Assembly (NCBI GenBank): GCA_028751875.1
Contig: CM054155.1
Location: 45,034,421-45,098,420, forward strand
Source of the DNA: Rapana venosa
Taxonomy: Eukaryota > Mollusca > Gastropoda > Neogastropoda > Muricidae
DNA length: 64,000 nt
Direction of reading: 5' to 3'
Shown: one piece after another, positions 56,995 to 64,000 of the stretch
Layout of the letters: each line of letters opens with the position of its first letter
Numbering within the stretch: position 1 is the stretch's first letter
Translations under genes and position numbers: made by a program
The notes under the pieces: model-generated
Told to the model about the DNA's origin: nothing
Databases searched by the model: none
What the model saw: the letters and a program-made list of their open reading frames with translations, nothing else

Positions 56995-57290
56995 AAGTGA
57001 TGCTCTGCCTATTAATCGCCGAACGCTCAGACAGCAACTAGTGTTGCCGGTTATATGAGCCGTTAAGCGCCTGACACGTCAGGTCCAGCGCATCCGACTT
57101 CGGCTTAAGAGAGAATCGTTATGATATTTCAAGTCTGTCAGGAAAAAAAGGCAGGAGAATGGACCAAGAAGGCAGAAAATAGACAAGAAGGAGGTGGCAG
57201 GGAGAAAAGGAACAAGGCAGAAACAAAGAGAGTGATAGAAAAAGAGGAAATTTCTAGCACAGAATTTCCAGGTGGGGATGCTATTGATAT
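56995..57290 (-). mobile_element. SINE-like family A, minus-strand copy
   Basis: Reverse complement of 5085-5395: it shows CGAACGCTCAGACAGCAACT, TTAAGCGCCTGACACGTCAG, GAATGGACCAAGAAGGCAGA and ATTTCCAGGTGGGGATGC. It lies between the serpin promoter and the NEK gene 3' end and abuts a C21 run (57299-57319). Confidence 0.7.
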
Positions 57291-57816
57291 TGACAGCCCC
57301 CCCCCCCCCCCCCCCCCCCGGCATCCCCACAGGGAACTCTGCTTTTTGTACGTGATGCCTTGACTTAGCATGTCCAAGACAAGCACCCAGACCACTACTT
57401 ATGGTCAAGTAGAGGGGGGGGAGGTCAGCTTTAGACACAAATCGACCATGTATTTTTCAGACGGGTGCGTTACCGTTGAATCACCGGTATACACGAGTGC
57501 TCATAATTTAGGAGTTTGTTCAGTCTAATTTTCCTCTCTTTTTTTTCATGGCCTCCATAAGCTTATTTCATGCAGGCAAACAAAACAACCTTCTGCAATA
57601 AGAGTTCTAGAGTTAGGCGAGACTGCTGTAGGCGAGCACACACAAAAAAGGGGGTGTGTGTGGGCTTAGCCAGGTTCAGTGTGCCCAGAGACAGGGCCTG
57701 GAAAATTCAGACCTGTGCCCCAACCACTCCTCGTGGAAGGAAGGAAAGATAATTCACTTACAACATACACAACAACACTTTACCACAGGAAAACTTTGGC
57801 TTTAAAAATCACAAAC

Positions 57817-58484
57817 TTTATTTCTGAACTTATTAAAATTCAGCCCCAAAACAATATCACAGATTAAAACGAATCAGTCCAAAAACAGTGTCACAGGTTA
57901 AAACACGCCTGAGACAACGTTATTGTTTCTGTCACGAATTTTGGGTCGCAGTTACAACCGATTCCTGAAAGTCATTCCTCGTTGTGACATAAAAACCACA
58001 TTTAAAACTTTACAATAAACTTTATTCTGACAATGTCTCTGGAACTGAAAAGTTATCAGTTCAATGGGAAGTAGGTGATAACACAATTATTTGATCGCAC
58101 ACCAAAAGTTCCCTTGTTATGAAGTGCTAGGCTACCCTCTGCATATAAGTTCTGCTGGTCTCTGTGCACAAGCAAAGCTGACACCACCCTGCTCAGATAA
58201 CCTGAAGACAAACCCTGACCAACCATGTCCTCCACTATTTCTATGGTTTGAAGCAAAGCTTTTTTCACTCTGCATAATAGTTCTGAAGACAAATATACTA
58301 ACCATCATTTTTCAAAGGGGTCCCATCTTTACTCCAGGAAAATTCTGAAGACAAACCCAATCCATTTTTCTGTGTTCGTGCTTTTACTCGAGGAGAAATT
58401 CTGCACACAAATCCAACCCATCATATTGATTTTTAGCAGTCATTAATCAAAAACCTGGAGAGTTCTGCCAGCAAATCCATCCCT
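57817..58484 (-). other. 3' UTR of the NEK-like kinase gene, with poly(A) signals
   Basis: Minus-strand AATAAA occurs at 58026-58021 and again at 57822-57817, after the stop codon at 58485. The interval 58195-58470 contains 4-5 decayed copies of a unit of about 60-65 nt with the recurring phrase TTCTGAAGACAAA (or a variant). Another doublet (CAnTnTCACAG-nTTAAAAC type) lies at about 57845-57905. Confidence 0.55.
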
Positions 58485-61400
58485 TCACTTCTCCATGGCC
58501 TCCTCGTCCCTCCAGGTGAGCAGATGAAAGATGACCGGCAGGTAACACCGGCACTCTTCATCCAGGTGTGTTTCCAACGTGGCGTACTCCTCGCCGGCGT
58601 GCAGGGCCAAGTTGACCAGGGAGCAGAGGCGCAGGCTGAGCTGGGACCCCAGGTGAGCAAGGAGGCACTGGGAGAGGCACCGCTGTGCAGCGGCCTTGCT
58701 CCTGTAGCTGAGAGCCGTGGCTTGGAACAGCGCCTGGTGCAGGCAGTGCTGGGGCTCTTGGCCCTTTCTGCACCTGCGACACTGCGGTTTTCCCTCAGCC
58801 TGCACTTGGCCCACCACGCTGCAGGTGTTCGATTCTACTGACTCCTTCCTTTCGGGGATTTGGTGACTATGCTGGTTAGAAGCTTTTCCGCTTTGCTTTT
58901 CACAAAGCTTGGGGATCTCCAACGTATTGGCACTAGACTGGTTACTTTCAACAGGCGTGCAGTATGGTTCAGGAAGCTTTGATGTAGGTTTTTCACGATC
59001 TATTTGATGATCTAGCCTAGGAACGGCTGAATAAACAAAGTCATCGCCATCCACGTTTTTGCTGAAAGGGAAGGAATCAACAGTTGAAGAAGATACATAG
59101 TCTGTTTTTTGATCAGAGGCACCGCTTTGTTTCAGTAACTGCTCTTCCACACCTGGAGAACTTCTAACACAGAGAAAACTGCCATCTGAAGCACCCTCTT
59201 TGGCAGGGACGTTTGCAGCATCTTTGAACACGTCATCAAAAAAGCTTGAGTCATTTCTACCTAGCCCAGTGCCTACGCTTGTGTCTCCTATGCTGGTGTC
59301 CTTGCTCTGTTTCTCTGATGGCGGTGTGTGCGACACATGCTCCCTGCTCTCCCTGTGTGAACGATGTAGGCCAGGCAGTCTGGGGCGTGCATCTGAGGAA
59401 GGTGGGAGTGGTGACCTATGTGGAGGGTGGAGGTCTGGACAGCGAGGAGGAGGAGGAGGTGATGGGCGGAGGTCAAGGAAGGCCTCCTGCAGGTTGAAGA
59501 CCGGGGCCCCGCTGCTCTGCTGACAGCCCTCACAGAACACGGTCACAATAACCACGACAAAAAACACTTTTGCAGTAGTGTGTGTGTGTGTGTGTTTGTG
59601 TGCGCGCGCGCGCGTGCATACATATGTGTGTTTACAGCAGATGATTATTTTGTATACCTAAACTTGTATTATTGCAAACAAAAATCAATATTTCAAAGCT
59701 GTTTGTACGAGTTTGCTTATGTATAGGTCAGATAAATGCCACACATATCTAATCTAAGTGTACCATACATAGATCTGATTATGAAATTCGACTTTTATCA
59801 TTTATGTGACTTTCTTTTTCTTTCATTCTTTCTTCGTCACTCTAAATGCCTGTCTTCCTTTAGAACGTCCAGTATTTGGTACAGGTTTTTTTCTCCTTAT
59901 TTTCCATTTTGTAATGTGATGCAGACCTTTCCCACCATAAACAGGCACTCCGAAAAAAGACCTGGCCTGACCTTACAAGCCCAGTGGTCAAGAAACTCTG
60001 CAGCGACTTGCAGTGTACTGCTGCCTGTATCGCAGAGACCAAACTGCCCATGTGACAAATACAAACGAACAAAATAGAGAAAAATTCGTTTCAAATATAC
60101 TCTGAATACCTGTTTCGCTTTGGAATACCCACCACTTGGTAATCCATCTTTTTAATGCTAGTTCTTTTATCGTCCCTCCAAACCACACGGTCTGTTTGTT
60201 TGGTACTCATCTTTTCTTAATGCTAATTCTTTCTTTCACCATCCAACAACAATAATAATGTATGGAATTTATATAGCAGCTGAATCTTGTAAAGCAACAA
60301 ATCAAAGCGCCTACACATCCACAGTTTTCGTTTTTACACTGCTGCTGTTGTGAAACATCTAGAACATCTTCCTGAGATCAGGCGTTCTAAACATCGGTTC
60401 ATTATCTAGCATCGTCTTTTCATACCTGCCTGCATTTTTTCCTCGTGGGTGCAGACTCTGCTGACTGCACGGCGCGCTGCCTCTTCCACACAGCGGCTTT
60501 CAGGCTGGGTGTGGCCGCGGCAGACAGGCCACGTGCCAGGGGACTCCCCGTCACTCTGAACGTCTGGTGGCAGGGCGAGGGCTTGGCCACCTGTGACCAC
60601 AACACGTTACATCACTCTTGTTGTCACTCTTCTGTAGAATAATAGCATTAGTTTGAAGGATTCCAAGAGACCGTGTGACTTTTTCTCGTTCCTTGGCTAG
60701 AGCCCCGCCATTCACCAAAGATGAAATTTGTGAGTATGTGACCGTTTTGGGTTGTTTTTGTGCCCGCCATTAAGGTCTCTGCATTGACTTTGGGATATGA
60801 CTTGTATATAATGTTGTTTCTGTCAAGAATTCTCTTGACTAATCTTGCTTCTAGAAGAATTCAAGAACCCCTATGATTTGTGCAGAACATTGCTTCTGTG
60901 AAGCGTTCAACAGTTCTCTTGATTTGTACAGGCGACCGATTCCATGAAGGCCTTAATTCTAGAGTTATCTTGACCGACACATTCTATTGTGTCTATGAAG
61001 AAGTGAAGTGTAGGGTTACCTGTTTGCTTATGTAAGTATTTTAAAAAAGCCATTTTCCAAGGGTCTTGTGATCTCTTGTTGCTTATTAGTTGGTGTCCCT
61101 GAGTGTTACACACACACACACACACACACACATGCACGTGCGAGCATATGCACGCATGGACACGCAAGCACACGCACACAGATCGACCTCACCTCTTTGG
61201 GAATGAAAAGACCAGGGGAGCAAGGTTCTCTAGGTCTCTGTTGCTGGCGCTGCTGCTTGTGCTTTAGACATCGCTTGTAAGAGGCAGCCACATACGGCTG
61301 CAGAGCTGGAACGTTCAGCACCTGCTGGGCTGTGGGGCGTTGTGACGGATCTGTCTTCAATAAGACACCGACCAGATCTTCCAACACCGCCCCGCAGTGA

Positions 61401-63707
61401 CTGCACACACACACACACACACACACATTGCTTAAAGTTTCTGTGGTGGGCATGTATACTGAGGGGTGAGAGGGCGGGACAGCCTAGCGGTTAGAGCTTC
61501 AAACTCAAATCTGACATAACTAAGGCACAAGGTCAAACCTTTACTGCCATGTCTGGGCAACAGAACATTTTCTCCGGGTGCTGACTCTACTCCCCTGGAG
61601 TTAAGAGAGAAGTCGAATCAAGTCAGTATAAATATAACATGCTGGATGGGCTATGCACACTTTGTAATGCTCTCTCTGTTTCCATCTGTACAGCTCTTTT
61701 GTTTGCTTTTTGTGCTACTTTTTCGAATGGTTCCTTTACCTTGTCAAGGATATGGTATATTGATGGATTATTTTTCAGTTTTAAAAAAGATTTGTTCTAC
61801 AATGCAGAGTTTTATTTTCAACACAAGTATGTACACAGTATACACTGAAGTTGACCGTTATATCAACTAATCTTGTTTTTCTTTGTCTATTTTTCCTCTG
61901 CTATAGACATGTTCTTATGTGAATAGATATCATTCAAACATACGAAACAAAACACTCCGAAGTGATTTATATTTCTTTAATGGATATCTGGATGACCTGG
62001 TGCTAGGTGAGATTTTTTTGAACTTGGTCTGAAGGGATTTTTTTTTACGAAATTGCAGCCCAGAGAGAAACAACAAAAAAGACATATGCACAAAAGCCAC
62101 TCCCCTGCAAAAAAAAAAAGGGGGGGGGAATATAAACGCATGTATTCATCAAACACAAGAACGGCTGACCTGGGGATGGGGTCATAGTGTCCCTGCAGTA
62201 TGCTAAGGACAAGAAGAGGCAGGTTGGGGGCCTGGAATGGAACCCTTAGACAGCACAGCTCGTACAGTACACAGCCCACCGACCACATGTCACTCTTACT
62301 GTTGTAGCTGATCAGTGTTAAGGATGTGCAACAACACGTGCTGAATATTAATATGCCTTACGAAAACATGTCATCCTATCACTGAATTATCCTCTAGTGT
62401 TATAATGCTCAAATCTAAAAGTGTCACCCTACGTACAAATGATGGATTTTTTGTTAAAGAATGCTCGTTTTTTAGTCCTCCGGTCTTGTTGGAAGCAACG
62501 TCTAGAGTGGTTTGAGTGTCCAACCTGTCCACGGCAGTCTCTGCCACAGATGTTGCAGGCAAAGTTGAACAACAGGTCAAGAACCTGGTTCTGCCGTCTC
62601 TCCTGCCTGCAGCTTCTTCCCTCTTTCAGATTTTGGAGTCTCTTCACGTTTTCCCTACGAATTTCCTCAGGTATTTTGCACTCTTTCCACCCACTGCAAT
62701 TTCCTACGATTCCTTCCGAGCTGTCAGAGTTTAAGTCAGTGGCTGTCGTGTCACACTTGCACACATCCTTGAAGCGCAGTTCTGGACACCCTGAAGGACG
62801 GGGTCTTACAGCCAGTTCCCTACACGGGGTGTCCTGGGATTGCAGTGCAGCCGTCCTTCATACCTCGCACCTGACCAACCCAATGGAAACAGAGTTGACA
62901 GACCAAAATGCCTATGCTGAAGGAGTCTGCTTACAATACAACACAGCCTAAACATCAGAAACATGTGCCTGGAGAAGTTAACTGAAGGACAAGACATACA
63001 ACTTGTCATGACACTGCAAACATTCCCCTTCCCCTCCAGTCATAAAGAGAAGGAAGGAAGGAGGGTAAAGGCGGGCAAGGCAAGGATACGGTTTTCGCTG
63101 GCAGATCTCGGGGCTGAGGTAGTAGGGGGTGCCGATGGCCGTGACAGCGTGGTCCCCTGTTTCCTGCAGAACGCGCGCTATGCCAAAGTCGCCCACCTTC
63201 ACGACGCCGTCTGAGGTCAGGAACAAGTTCTGTGGCTTCAAGTCTGTAAAAAGAACCGTGTCTTTGTTTACTTAAAGGCTACACGTGCCATTGACTGCAA
63301 GCACCCCTGCCCTTCTTCTGTCTCTATGCATCTCCAGTTCTATAACTCCCTCTAACTATCTGTAGATTAATACTTGGCAAAAGGCATTCTCAATGGTGCC
63401 ACTACTTGGAATCATTCCCTTTCCAGCAATAAATTAGATATCTGCTGACATTGCTGAGACCCCCCAAAAATCTGTATAGAAATCATACTTTTTACAACAG
63501 ATTACTTCAAATTTGAAAAAAAAAACCAGGACCAAGAAAATTACACCAATGGCTTTGACTCATGATTCTCTCCCTTCCCCCCCCCCCCCCCTCACAAAAG
63601 TGTAGGCTAAGACTGGGGTACATATTATACTCACCTCTGTGTAGAATGTGTTCACTGTGCAGATATTTGAGGGCAAAGCAGATCTGAATGAACCAGTCCA
63701 GGATCGT
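58485..63707 (-). CDS. NEK-family Ser/Thr protein kinase, 5' partial
   Basis: NEK kinases act in cilia, centrosomes and the cell cycle. Visible exons (minus): 63635-63707, 63090-63243, 62170-62307, 61193-61400, 60426-60590 and 58485-59519. They join in phase and give 590 residues. The kinase C-lobe reads [19 protein letters not shown], then ILHR-D (HRD) spanning the first junction, [62 protein letters not shown] and a final [14 protein letters not shown]...[12 protein letters not shown]. The catalytic Asp, DFG and APE-like SPE are all present. The activation segment is closest to NEK1/NEK5 by eye. The N-lobe lies past 64000. After the kinase domain come a basic linker exon (60426-60590), a Pro/Ser-rich region and a conserved-looking Cys-bearing end ([30 protein letters not shown]) that I do not recognise. 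No gene symbol is assigned because the orthology group is uncertain. Confidence 0.92.
59520..60425. other. NEK intron with short repeats
   Basis: No gene is seen. It contains a (GT)n/(GC)n tract at 59579-59615 and a minus-strand family C SINE/LINE tail at 60248-60312 (TATGGAATTTATATAGCAGC in plus sense, preceded by ATAATAATG). Confidence 0.55.
60248..60312 (-). mobile_element. Family C SINE/LINE shared tail
   Basis: The reverse complement contains GCGCTTTGATTTGTTGCTTT and CTATATAAATTCCATACATT, the tail shared by the SINE at 5625-5824 and the LINE at 52798-53265. Confidence 0.6.
60591..61192. other. NEK intron
   Basis: No gene is seen. A family B SINE fragment (minus) lies at about 60700-60800, and a (CA)n tract at about 61110-61132 that is (UG)n in gene sense follows the donor of the 61193-61400 exon. 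Confidence 0.5.
61468..61610 (+). mobile_element. SINE-like family B, head copy
   Basis: Begins GACAGCCTAGCGGTTAGAGC, a tRNA A-box-like head of the same family as 8768-9172. It includes GGTGCTGACTCTACTCCCCT and then diverges. It lies in the NEK intron 61401-62169, plus strand. Confidence 0.55.
62429..62890 (-). mobile_element. Decayed non-LTR retrotransposon, reverse transcriptase C-terminal tail
   Basis: Minus-strand frames read [14 protein letters not shown], then [24 protein letters not shown], and end with [21 protein letters not shown]. The LRFKDVCK and C-x2-C-x-x-x-C-x(n)-H-x-x-x-RRC signatures are typical of the end of endonuclease/RT-type LINE polyproteins in molluscs and other animals. 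Frames are broken, so the copy is dead. It lies in the NEK intron 62308-63089. Confidence 0.7.
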
Positions 63708-63882
63708 CTGTCACAAACCATGCATTAATTTAAAAAATACATTCTATGGTTGGCAACAATATATTTCAAACAACTACATTTTAAGTAAATTCTTCCTGCT
63801 TTACACTTAAGAATGGTAGAAAGTAGAAAAAAAAGAGTCACTAGAAGTTTTAAGGTAAAAAGGAACCATTGACCAAATCCAT

Positions 63883-63885
<3 letters not shown>

Positions 63886-63968
<83 letters not shown>

Positions 63969-64000
63969 TTATTGTTGTTGTTGTTGTTGTGTGTGTGTGC
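63886..64000 (+). repeat. Compound microsatellite (TA)n(GA)n(TTG)n(GT)n
   Basis: Four adjacent simple repeats run to the window edge: TA (about 63886-63924), GA (to about 63966), TTG, then GT. They lie in the NEK gene intron upstream of the exon at 63635-63707. Confidence 0.95.

Overview
The window reads as animal nuclear DNA, most likely a mollusc and probably a marine snail. It has GT-AG introns, long (GT)n/(GA)n/(GAA)n microsatellites, several dispersed SINE-like families and decayed non-LTR retrotransposon ends. I recognise three protein genes. The species call is inference from repeat style and protein flavour, not from a database match.

Layout. (1) 1873-15221, plus strand: a complete 11-exon gene for the centriole protein POC5 (582 residues predicted). 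All exon phases join, the conserved N- and C-termini are present, and a poly(A) signal lies at 15367. (2) 15373-16359: quiet intergenic DNA, then an N block of exactly 500 (16360-16859), i.e. a scaffold join. (3) 16860-40660: about 24 kb of a 28-30 bp tandem satellite, noisy and apparently poorly polished, interrupted by an A331/T366 homopolymer block. (4) 40985-45256, minus strand: five internal exons of a serpin, frame-broken ('copy A'), followed by a second 500-N gap (46039-46538). (5) 46539-56509, minus strand: a short satellite tail and then the intact version of the same serpin ('copy B'). Seven exons join in phase, from a signal peptide to the serpin core; the reactive-centre exon is not seen. 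(6) 57817-63707, minus strand: the 3' part of a NEK-family protein kinase whose 5' exons lie beyond the right edge.

Most interesting points. The serpin carries a secreted, extremely Arg/Gly-rich N-terminal extension spanning residues 67-110. Two introns hold minisatellites that look like amplifications of the neighbouring splice-site sequence (POC5 exon 10 donor; branch-point region of serpin exon 3). Sense-strand (UG)n tracts follow many 5' splice sites. The satellite unit contains a perfect CSL/Su(H)-type TGTGGGAA motif. One SINE combines a tRNA-like head with a 5S-rRNA-like segment. Another SINE family shares its 3' tail with a LINE.

Copy A is best explained as a duplicate or haplotype contig of copy B (offset about 6 kb, mostly indel differences, both contigs flanked by fixed-size gaps), so the true locus probably holds one serpin. 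The three genes are not obviously linked in function: POC5 and NEK kinases are both centrosome/cilium/cell-cycle types, and the serpin is secretory.
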